Shown piece after piece: positions 1 through 10,700 of a stretch of DNA of 64,000 nt (positions are counted from its first letter, which is position 1; each line of letters begins with the position of its first letter). A program made the position numbers and the translations under genes. Under the pieces are notes generated by a model, which ran no database searches, was not told the DNA's origin, and saw only the letters and a list, made by a program, of their open reading frames with translations. The stretch covers positions 61,926 to 125,925 of the forward strand of contig JANBPT010000018.1 in NCBI GenBank assembly GCA_027575765.1. Reading direction: 5' to 3'. This stretch comes from Tieghemiomyces parasiticus. Taxonomy: Eukaryota > Kickxellomycota > Dimargaritomycetes > Dimargaritales > Dimargaritaceae.

Positions 1-127
1 GGCTGATGGATTTACGTGGCAATTTAGGCCCTGTCCGCATGCGTATTTACGCTATTGGGTGCTGACTATTCTAACCGCTGTAATGCTATTGCCTGGGCTA
101 CCTACCTTCAATCTCCACGCTTGACAG

Positions 128-866
<739 letters not shown>

Positions 867-1258
867 GCTGTTTGAGTCCCACCTTGCGCTTGGTGCTGGC
901 CGGCCTGTACCTAACCTCTCCACGCCTCGTGACCTTCTTCCGAGCCCGCTGCCGCCTCAACTGACAAGTCACACGCATGCCATTTTATATCCTGTTTGTT
1001 CTTTACAACAATTATAATTCGACTTGATTTAAGGCGCCTCGGCCTTACATAGTTTCTCCGATCTATTCAACCCACCCCCCGTTTAATAAAGTTGCCTCTA
1101 ATTCATAATATAAACCACGTAGCTCAAGGCTCCCTCCTGAAAAGTAGGGCTGTCCAATCTGGACCGATTCTAACCTACGGTCATCTATTAAATATATATA
1201 TTTTTATGAATTCCACACCAAGTGTCGAGGAGATCTCGACACGTAGGTCGGCTGGTTC
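867..1258. other. Convergent intergenic region between the GH47 gene and cactin
   Basis: This 392-bp stretch lies between two gene 3' ends. It becomes AT-rich (AATATATATATTTTTATG around 1190-1207), consistent with 3'-end formation signals for both genes. I see no coding frame or repeat in it. Confidence 0.6.
1085..1090 (+). terminator. Probable polyadenylation signal of the GH47 gene
   Basis: AATAAA occurs 219 nt after the mannosidase stop codon on the same strand, in AT-rich DNA. It is a canonical hexamer in the expected orientation; the cleavage site itself cannot be seen. Confidence 0.45.
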
Positions 1259-3247
1259 TCACCGCCGGTAATACAAGCGCTTGAAGTTAAAGTGCAGCTG
1301 CAACGTACCCCGGTCGAATACATTACGGAACCCACGCCGCCTGAGCAACTCCCAGTCCTTATTGATGATACGGAAGGCGATATCCTCGTAGGGCGGCCCG
1401 GCCGAGAACCGCAGGATGACCGTCTCATCCGAGGTGGGGTCTTTATCGACCACGTAGGACGGGGCCACTGTCTTATCGATGAGGTCCGGGTAAAAGATGT
1501 TGAACTGATACCCCTGGACAACCTTGGGTGGCGGGTTATCGTCATCGTAGTGGACACGATTAAACTTGTTCCAATCGAAGCCGGTAATGATACGGTTGAA
1601 AAAGCGCGGTTTGCGCGGACGATACTTGTCCTGCCACTGGTACTTCGTCGAGGACGCGGTGGATTCTAGCTGGGCCTCGGTGTTGAACACTTCTTGGCTG
1701 TAGCTCATTCCACGCGCCGCCTCCTCCTTGAGGAGGAGGGAGGCCAGATCCGACTCGCCTGTGGTGTCGAGATTGGCCCGGTGACGGAGGCCGTCTCGCT
1801 TGGCCACGAACTGCTGGCGGAGGACCCGCAGCCGCGCCGCGTGGAGGGCCCGGGCGTCCTCGGCCGCCGATAGGATGGGCAGGTCCGGTACGTCTGACGG
1901 GGCCTGCGGCATCAATTTGGGACTCATGCCCGGGTGGTAATGGTTCGCTGTGATGGCTTTGTCGGCCGAGGGTACGTTTTCGGCCGGGACACCCGCGGCG
2001 CGGTCGTCGGCAGCCTCCCCAGTCGCCTCCTCGTCGGACCGCAGGGCGTCGGGCATATCGATCTCGGCCGCTAGGTCCTCCTTCTCGCGGAGTGCCTCCG
2101 CCAGCTGTTTCTGATGGAGCTGCTCTAGGCGCTTCAGCAAAATCTGCTCGTGAATCTCCCGTAGGCGGGCCTTGGCCTTGTGGACGGCTAGTAGCTTTCG
2201 GACGGCCTCCCAGTAATCCACGTCAACGGGTTCGTTGCTTTTCAGTTTCCGGTCTATCTGATTCTCGAGGGTAATGAGGGCTTCATAGCCTTTGCCCGCG
2301 AAGATTTGTGTGACTTCATCGTTGGCAAGCAACGTCGGTGGGGCCGCATTACCATTCTCGGCCGCTCCGACCTCTTGCAGCCGTGCCTCACACACTACCC
2401 GGAGGCAGGTCCAAAACTCACGGCTTTGTTGGTCCCGCTCGAGTGAGAGGTAAAAGTTAATTTCTTGGAACAGCTCAGTGAGCTCGGCGTGCGAGAGGTC
2501 GTCGCAAACGCTGTAGGGTTCGTTTACATCTATCTCGATGTCCAGATCGGCGTCGCCCTCGTCACCAGCGTCTGTGAGTAGGCGCTTCTTATCCTCTGAG
2601 TCGTCCTGGACCAGTCGCAGATTCATTGCCAGCAAATCGATAGCCTTGGCACGGCCCTCCTTGATTCGCACCTCTGCGCGCCTCTTGGCCTGCTTCAGGT
2701 GAAACTCTTCCTCCTGAGCCTCCCAGTCCCCGAACGCGGCGATCTCGGCAGCGCGTCGCTTCCGGTCCTCCTCATCTTGACGCGCTTGCCGGACCAACTC
2801 GCGTTGGACCTTACGCTCGGCCAGTTTACGCAACTCTTCGGCGGCCTCGGCCCGGCGGGCGGCCTCCTGCTCTTTCCTCTGCTGGGAACTGAGACCCTTA
2901 CTTTTTTCCTGCTCAGCTTTCTTCTTCCAGACAAACTTGTCTTGCAGTTGGGCTGAGTCAAAGCGGTTGTCGAGGGAGGTGTAGCCCGTTGGGTGGCTGA
3001 CGGCTGTAGGCATTACATCAGCGGTATCGGTAGCAGTAGAGTGTTCGATATTGCGCCGACGGGACGACGATGGTGACGGGGACCGCGTCCGGTCGCGATG
3101 GCGGCGGCGGCGGCGATGATCCCGACGTAAAGGTGACCGATCTTCTGACTGGTGGTGACTGCGGGAGGGTCGGCCGCTACGCGTACTTGACCGTTCCCTG
3201 GAATGCCGTCGACAACGGCGCGCGGAGGGAGAGCGGGATCGAGGCAT
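1259..3247 (-). CDS. Cactin, spliceosome-associated protein, full length
   Basis: Cactin is a conserved nuclear protein that associates with spliceosomes and is required for accurate splicing (Cay1 in fission yeast). The 662-residue single-exon product has the family architecture: an Arg/Ser-rich N-terminus (about residues 1-70), a long charged helical middle section rich in KRRAE-type stretches (about 100-215) leading into the cactin mid domain, and the C-terminal cactin domain from about residue 538. Diagnostic segments there are KYQWQDKYRPRKPRFFNR, GFDWNKFNRVHYDDDNPPPK, VQGYQFNIFYPDLIDK, and the extreme C-terminus LHFNFKRLYYRR, which ends as cactins do. The ATG at 3247 begins the RS-rich region and is the first in frame. 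Length lies between fission yeast and animal proteins. The neighbours are functionally unrelated. Family assignment is very secure. Confidence 0.97.
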   Translation of the reverse strand: MPRSRSPSARRCRRHSRERSSTRSGRPSRSHHQSEDRSPLRRDHRRRRRHRDRTRSPSPSSSRRRNIEHSTATDTADVMPTAVSHPTGYTSLDNRFDSAQLQDKFVWKKKAEQEKSKGLSSQQRKEQEAARRAEAAEELRKLAERKVQRELVRQARQDEEDRKRRAAEIAAFGDWEAQEEEFHLKQAKRRAEVRIKEGRAKAIDLLAMNLRLVQDDSEDKKRLLTDAGDEGDADLDIEIDVNEPYSVCDDLSHAELTELFQEINFYLSLERDQQSREFWTCLRVVCEARLQEVGAAENGNAAPPTLLANDEVTQIFAGKGYEALITLENQIDRKLKSNEPVDVDYWEAVRKLLAVHKAKARLREIHEQILLKRLEQLHQKQLAEALREKEDLAAEIDMPDALRSDEEATGEAADDRAAGVPAENVPSADKAITANHYHPGMSPKLMPQAPSDVPDLPILSAAEDARALHAARLRVLRQQFVAKRDGLRHRANLDTTGESDLASLLLKEEAARGMSYSQEVFNTEAQLESTASSTKYQWQDKYRPRKPRFFNRIITGFDWNKFNRVHYDDDNPPPKVVQGYQFNIFYPDLIDKTVAPSYVVDKDPTSDETVILRFSAGPPYEDIAFRIINKDWELLRRRGFRNVFDRGTLQLHFNFKRLYYRR

Positions 3248-3793
3248 TCGAGGTTCGTCCTGGATGAAAAGGGGCGGGGTACAGTGTTGTGAAGGAGTGT
3301 CAAACAGAATCGGGATGCCACACGAACGAAGAAGACTAAAAAAATAAGAAGGATGACAGATAGTATATTTGTGGCATTATGGGACTCGTAAGGAAATGCG
3401 AGGTGTAAGGCATGCGAGCTAGGGCCAGCCTGTATGGCGACGCAAGGTGCGGCGCGTCAACCCGCCGTGCGCAATAAAGGCTCCAGATCCAGCCTACTCA
3501 TCCACGCTTAATAACTGAACTGCTAGGCCTATACATAATGACCGTACCATTCTCTATCGTCACCGATGATATTCCTACCCTGCGGGCTTCCGCTTATCTC
3601 GTTTCTCTCCTTCAAATGGATCCAGGCCCGAGGACAAGACAGACCACAAGCAAAGGTAATGTTCGAGCCTGGCACGGATCGGTTGCACTTTCCTGGGTGA
3701 CTTTCAATACTAAGAGAATGGCCTTCATCAGGGGGCCCGGGGGCTGTAACTAACCGCACAAATGTCTTTATATTTATTGGAAATTACGCATAC
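3248..3793. other. Intergenic region upstream of cactin
   Basis: This 546-bp stretch precedes the cactin start codon (the gene runs leftwards) and ends at LTR-like copy 1. It should contain the cactin promoter. Short open frames in it have no recognisable family or compositional bias, and I see no tRNA or repeat. Confidence 0.4.
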
Positions 3794-4304
3794 TGTGGTG
3801 CCCACAACAGCTGACCTAATCAATCATCATGCCAACCACCCATTTCCCCTCACTTAAGCTTCCTTCTTTCTCTCATCCTCCCGTTTGGAGCTTCAGATAT
3901 TCCTTTAGTCCTTCATTCCTATATTTCTTTGCTGCGACGCCAACCTTTCTGATTCGTTGGCTGTCACCACCTTCTTTGACCGGAGCCTCAGCCTCCTTCC
4001 CCTCACTACTCTTCGTATTGACCTAGCAACCGCGCAACAGCTTTCCCTATCCGCCTGGGCAGCAGCCCCGCCCCACACTATCGTCCTGGGGTTCGCTATG
4101 AACCCAAACTGTAGCCATTATCAAGGGTGCTGGCCATCTTTCACTATAAAAGATCTTTCGGTCGCTACTCCATAAACGATAGCTTAACACACATATACAA
4201 CCGTCTTTATTATTCTGTAATCCGTTCATAAGCTTTTTCATTTATTAGTCTTTAGTTCCCTGGCTATTAGCCTGTAGTTTCTTTAGGGAGATTCCCCTAC
4301 GACA
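3794..4304 (+). mobile_element. Solo-LTR-like repeat, copy 1
   Basis: One of four divergent copies of a roughly 500-bp dispersed repeat in this window. It starts TGTGGTGCCC and ends ACGACA, so the edges are TGT...ACA, as in retrotransposon LTRs. Similarity to copies 2 and 3 runs end to end and stops abruptly at both edges. Shared landmarks are the CCGCCTGGGC...AGCCCCGCC block near 4050, a TATA box (CTATAAAAGATC, about 4144-4155), GGTCGCTACTCCATAAACGA just downstream, and GGCTATTAGCCT near the 3' end. The TATA box at about two thirds of the element fits an LTR promoter. There is no adjacent gag-pol reading frame, no primer-binding site following and no clear target-site duplication (CATAC before, CGGTC after), so this is probably an old solo LTR. 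Confidence 0.75.
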
Positions 4305-4750
4305 CGGTCAACTTCCGACTTCCGACCCCAACTTGACGGGAGCTTGGTCACTCCCCGTCATTAAGGAAGCTAAAACCAGGTCCCGCGACGATACCAAGCA
4401 ATTTTTCGTCATCCACCAACGTATATACTTTAAGCGGGCGAATTGACCTTATATATATTTACTGGTAAAGAGTAGCTGCTGTCCTTATTGCTTAGTCATT
4501 ACGCTAGCCAGCCCTCCTACGGGAATCACTTCATCAGCTCCCCGCCCTCAGGTCGCGCACTTCCATTTCAGCGCCATTCCTCGCATTGATTTTGCAAGTG
4601 CTAAACTGCAACATGAAAAATTAAAGAGTCAAAATGACGACGAATTCTAGATTTATATTACGTAGTGCCTATCCGTGGGTAGGTACAAACACTCTCCCCC
4701 TCTATTTCTCTCTCTTCCAATTCGCCAAGTCAAGTGCGCGTTTTTCCAGA
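4305..4750. other. 3' flank of the giant gene
   Basis: This 446-bp AT-leaning stretch lies between LTR-like copy 1 and the stop codon of the giant leftward gene; it probably holds that gene's 3' UTR. I recognise no coding or RNA feature. Confidence 0.4.
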
Positions 4751-7700
4751 CTAGCTCGATTCCTGCCGGTCGCTCCGTTCGGTCATGTGGATGACCACGG
4801 CCCGACGGAGCCCGGTAACGGACCGCTGATCCTCGACGTGTAGAGTGACCTGGGCAGGGTAGCCCCCGGCGTCGGTAAGGGCCAGCGTCAGACGAAGCCG
4901 GTAGAAACCGCCCGGTGGGACCACATTGTCAGCTTCCGGGTTGAAATCCACGAAGCGGAGGGGTCGGGCGTTGCGGAAGGCCCGCGGACGTTCCACGTAG
5001 ATCTTAAAGTGCAGCGGGTCGGCCGCGGAGAGGTTGGTGATGACCACCGACTGCGGAGTGGCGTCCCCAGGCCCGAGCGGGTCGTAGACGAACCGCAGCT
5101 GCGCTGTGGAGAGTTTAAAGATAGGCTGCTCGGTGAGGTGCGCGCGTAAGGCGATCCGGTGTGCCAAGGGCTGACCAACGGTATTCTCTGGGTTACCATT
5201 GTCATCGACCGCGACGTCTGTCGCCGGGGAGCACACCGGTCTGGCGTCCTCTCCTACCACTCCAGGGACTTCGCTCGCACCTTCCCCGTCCTCCAGGGCG
5301 GTACGAACCCAAATGTGACCCAGGGCCGTACCGTCCCGGCGTTCCGCCAGATCTGCGGCCAAGGCGACCGGGGGCCGATGGCCCGGGCGGGGTCGAGCGC
5401 GCACGCGAATTTCGGCGGTACCGAAGGGGCGCAGGAGAACACTACCGTTGAGCGGAGAGTTGCTGAAGCGAGACAGGAGCTCCACCTCGAAGTAAGGCGC
5501 CAGCGGGGCGGTTACAGCGGTGCCCACCGCGCAGGTGAGGTCGCGGTCGGCGGTACTCCGTACGGTGAACCACGTGTCACTAGCCCGACCGTCCGGTAGG
5601 GCCGGATAGGGTAGCGCTGGGAGGACTGCGGCCCCGTCTTGGACGTGTTCAACGACTACCTCTAGGGCGGTGAGCACGGCGGTTACCCGGATACTCAAAC
5701 GGTCAGCCGGATTGACCAAGTTACGCACCGGCAACGTCCACGACCGCGGACCCGGGGTCCGGTCAGGCAGTTGATCCGGGTGGACGGTGAGGGTGACGTG
5801 GTGCCGCTGACCCAGGGCGGCGTCACGGCCAGTCAAAACTCCGGTAGGTTGGGGATTCATGCCCACCTCATCGTCATCACCACCCCTTCTGGGGAGTTCT
5901 TCAATTGGGGTGGCCACATTAGTCACCTGGAACCCTGGCGGGCAGTCCACTAAATACGCCAGCGGCACGTTGGTCCGGTTCGACACTTCAAAATGGAAGG
6001 ACACGGGGCGCCAGGCGCTACGGTAGCCCAGGGCCGGTAAATCGACGGTAGTGGGTGACACGGCCCCGGCCGACTGGCCGTAGGGTACAGCCACAGGCAC
6101 GACGCTGAGGGTGCAGCCGGCCCGTGGACTGAAGAGAACGAGCTGGCTGGTGGCCCGGATGACGTGACCAGCGGCTAGACTAGCTACCTCCATGAGACCG
6201 AGCGGCCAGGGTTCAGGACGGCGCACGAAGAGGCGAGCTGCGTGGTACGGAGCCAATGTCGTGGAGGGCCCGCAGGGCTTCCAGTCCGGTAGGGCGTAAG
6301 GCGGAAACGTGCCATCGGCGGCGGCGGCCAGCCCCTCGGGGGCGTCGTCATCATTGAAAAACTCACGGGTAGTAGCGCCCGGGGACAGGGCTGCCGGGGT
6401 GCGGGGCGCGCGGTCCGCGCTCTGGAAGGCCACCGACCAGGTCACGCGCAGCCGTGTATTAGCCAACGGGTAGAGCTGAAGTGGAGTAGGTCCAGCATTG
6501 CGGACGACCAGGGTGCGCCAGGTGGGTCGATTCTGGGCCAGGTCGCGGGGTAGGAGCGGCGAGGGTTCTACGGGGTGCAAAACGTAGGCCCCGGCGGACC
6601 CACCGGCCGGGAAGGAATCCGTACCGTCGTGCGGCATCAACGCTTGGTGGTCCACCGCCTCGGCCGTCACGCACACGCTCTCCCACGTAAGGGCCAGCGG
6701 GGCTGGTAGGAGGGACGGTGTGGGTGCGTCCGCGGTCGCTGCTACACGTACGGCGGGGGCTGCCTCCGACGGGATCAGAAGTCGCAGGAGGCCACCGTCG
6801 ACAAAGTACTGCACGCTGACGTGCAGGCGCTGGCGCCGGTTGCGGACGTTAACTACCTCCAGGGGAATCACGAAAAACCCATAAGCCCGGCAGTGGACGC
6901 GGAAGGCCACCTCAGCTTCAGCCCCAGGGGTCGAGTCCACTACCCCGCTGGGCTGCGTGACAACCAGGTCGGCGCCCAGAGGGACTTCAATCCGGTATTC
7001 GGCGGGCAGGCCGACGGTGCCGTTTGTGAGTCGTAGCCGGCCGTGCACCACGGTGCCCAGATCGGTGACGGTGCCAAAGTCGACGCGCCGTGGATGGACG
7101 TCTAGATTGGATTCGCCCACCTGGGCCTGGAACTTAACGATGTGTGTAAAGAGCGACGGACCGTCAGCGGCTGATGATTGGGCGGGGACGAACTGGGCGA
7201 TCGGGGTACCCTCCGAGCCCAGGTCAGATACGGCGCTCACATGGAACTGCAGGCCGCCCACGAGATCGCGGCACTGCACGGGGGGACCTTGCGGAGTAGC
7301 GGCCAGGGGTGTATCCCACGGAGCGGCCGGACTAGTCGCGTCGGCGTCGGAGGATCGGGTATGAGTGGCGTGTTGACGCATACCCTCGGTGATGAGCACC
7401 GCTGCCCAAACGGTGACGGTTGCCCCCGCGGACGTGACAAAAGCTTCGGCCACGGGACCATCGTCAGCAGAGGTCTGAAGGAGGGCCACTTGGTGGGCCA
7501 GGTTGCTTCGGCAAGCGACGCGCACCGGGAAGGGGAGATCGTTACGCACGGTGAGGGGAACGGCCCGGGCGAGGCGCCGGGACACGTCAATATAGCAGGC
7601 ACCCAGGTCAAGGGCAAGTGGAGCGACGGCGAGCGACGGAAAAGCGAGGCCAGCCGGGTCGTACACGTACACGGTGAACGGCAGGGAAACCACCGTACCC

Positions 7701-10700
7701 GTTCGCAAGTTGCGGATGACCAGTACTGGGCGGAGGATCCCAGGGATGGCGGGCCGAATGGTGAGGGCATCGTGGGCGAGGGCGGCCGGTGATACGGTGC
7801 CGAGGCGGTCCCCGTCGACCACGGTCACCGTTGACGGGTGAGCGGTAAGGTCAGCGTGAGGATCCGCTGCACCATCCTGGGCCAGGTAGGCGTGGTACGG
7901 GACGGGCAAAGGGACGGCCAGTCCGGCGGTAGAGGGTTGGCTGCCCTGGGCCGTGAAGGCCAGGCGCACCGTCTTACCAACCTCGCAGGTCAGGACGGAG
8001 CACTTCGCCGCAACTGTAAAGAGATTGAGCGGGGCGGAGGCCTCGGGAACAGTGGGCTGATCGTGGGGAGGGACTTCATGGCTGGGCGTGGTCATGTCAG
8101 CCGGGATGGGGACGTCGGTGGGTAGCTGCCGAAGGAATTGACGCCGGCTGTAACACAAAGTGGCGGCGAATCCGACGCTCTGTCGCTCGTCGACGTTGCG
8201 GTGCTCGTGTATTAGCAGGCGACCGCAAACCGGAACCGGTGGGGAGGGCCCCTCCTCAAACCCGGCATCGCGCACCACCGCCAACGCGAACTCGACGGTG
8301 GCCGTGGCATAAGGAGCGAGGGTTAGCTTGCATTGGTCAGGGTACTTGCGGGCGTTCGCCTCCAAAGTGAAAAGGCCGGGCGCAACGGCATCGTCATTTC
8401 CACCGGCGGCGAGCGCGGCCGGGGTGTCGGTGGCGGTTGGGTGGGGAGTAACGGTGGCCTGCGAGACGGCGCGATCGGCCCCGGGCTCTCCCTGCAACAG
8501 TCGGGTCAGTCGGTCCTGACTGGGCGTCGGCGCTGCTGGGTGTGATCCGTCGTCAGCCCCGGTGGATTTAGACCCAGGCCCGGCCAGCTGCAACGCGGCC
8601 AGCTTGGTGCGTAGGTCGACAAGCTGCCCCTCCACTTTGGTGACCTTGGCAGCCCGTTCCTTACGCTTGGCAATCTTCAATTTCTGCTCCAGCTGCTCGA
8701 TCTTCTCTTCAACCGCACGCGGGGTGGCCTCCTCCGTCCCGTCGTCGTCATCAGCTTCCTTGTCGCCCTTCTTGGCCTGCTTGTCCGGCTTGCCGGCCGT
8801 CGCCCCATTGGATAGACGGCGACGCGGGGCGCGGGACGGGTCCGCCTGGGCCCGTGGTACGTGATAGGTCACACGGAACCGGACGGGGGCGTCCGGTCGT
8901 ACCTCATGGTCCAGGTAAATGACGAAGGCGCGGCGTTTGCCGGTGGTGTTGTGGAGAGTGAAGCGGCCCACGGCGGGGCAGGCCCGGCCTAGTAGACAGG
9001 GTCCCAGCGCCAGGGGTGGCACCAAACGAGCCGGGGTAGTACGGTCGCCGTGAACTGTCTCCCAGGCGGCTACCGCGCCGGCCGCAACACCCTCCAGGAC
9101 CACCTGGGGCCCCAAGGGGCGCACCTCAAAGGTACCGGGCTTGCGGACCGTGGCCTTGATCCAGAATTCCTGGCTGCAGCTGGGGTCCTGCACTGCCTCG
9201 ACCCAGAGGCGTTCCAAGTACGCGCCAGCAAGGGTGGGGGTGAACGTGAAACCAAGCTCGCGCTCGTCATAACCACGCACCACACCGTAGCGCTGGCCCG
9301 GTTGGATGTGGATGCAACCGGAAGCCACCGACCCGGACTTCTTGAGCGCGTAGAGCAACGGGGCTGGACCGGGGTTACGGAGCGGAATGCGGTAGGTGCG
9401 CGGCTCGTCCTTGGTTACCACGCCGAAGTTGATGCGCCGCTGGCCCAGTTCGAGGCGCGGTCGGAACACGGAGGCCCGCACCAGTAGCTCGCGCGGGGGC
9501 AAGCTGGCCGGATCGCTGGCAAGGAGAGCGGCAAACTGTGGCCGGTCCAAGAGGCGGTCGAAATCGAGCAACCGGAACGCGAGTTTACCGTCAAAGGGCA
9601 CGGAATGACGGGTCGATCCAGGGTCGGCCGCAGTGGGCAGGGCCGGCGTAGGCGGGGCTGGTACTCTGTCACCGTGGGGCTCACCGGGTGTAGGCGACTC
9701 CCCGTCGCCGTGGGCGCCCTCTCCGGGCTGGAGCAGGATGGCAAGGTTGAGCTTCGAGCGAGGCCGAATGGTAATCACGCCCGCGGGCGCCAGGAGTCCC
9801 CGGCGGACTAGGGTCTCGAGACGGCCGCGCACTTCGGCCTGGTGCTTAACGAACTGGTATTCAGCGTCGCGGGTGGCCGACGCGGGCAGGGTGGCGCTCA
9901 ACTGGTTCTGGAACCACTCAAAGACCCGAGCGTCGTTGACCCCCAGGCGCTGGGCCGAGGTATCCGGAATGACGGGATGCTCTACCGGGGCCACCACACT
10001 CGTAGGTGGCGGCGGCGGCGGGGCGGGTTCGGTCCGGGGCCGGCCGGGCCGAGTGAGCGGCTTGACGAGTATGAGGTGGCGCTTTGCACCCGTCAGGCGG
10101 CGGGCAGCCGCGTCGCGGCCTCCGGTCGCTGTAGGTTGGGCCAGGTCAAGGTAGGCGTGCACACGGTCCCGGGCAGTGGTTGGACGGGTAACTCGCGCCC
10201 AGGGTCGGTCCGCAGCCGCGCTAGCGACGGGAGACGGGTCCGCTTGGGCCGTTGGCACGGGGTTAGGAAGGGAGGGAGCCAGTACGGCCCCATTATCGGG
10301 TCGTTCGGATGCGTCGGTCGTGACGGCCGGTAGGTGATCATCGGCCACCCCGGACCCAGAGCGTAGGAACAGGTTGCATGGAATTAGTGCGGCCAGCTCC
10401 CGTTGGGCGGCAGCCAGGTCGAATCCGTCGGGGATTCGGAACCGCATGGCCTGAAGCCGCGCTCCGGGCACGGCGCCGATTTCCAGACGTAAGGGGGCCG
10501 CCGAGATATTCTCGACCATAAGCACCCGGAACCCCAAGCCATGGTGTGGGGTGGCTCCGAATTCCAACAGATTTTGGCCGCTGGGAGTGTAGAGACGGTA
10601 GAAGAGCGCGTGGAATGTGACTCGGCCATGGTCGACGTGATTACTCCGCACCTCCACCACTTGATCGTCGGCACGGTTGGCCAGGTTGAGCACGGTAACC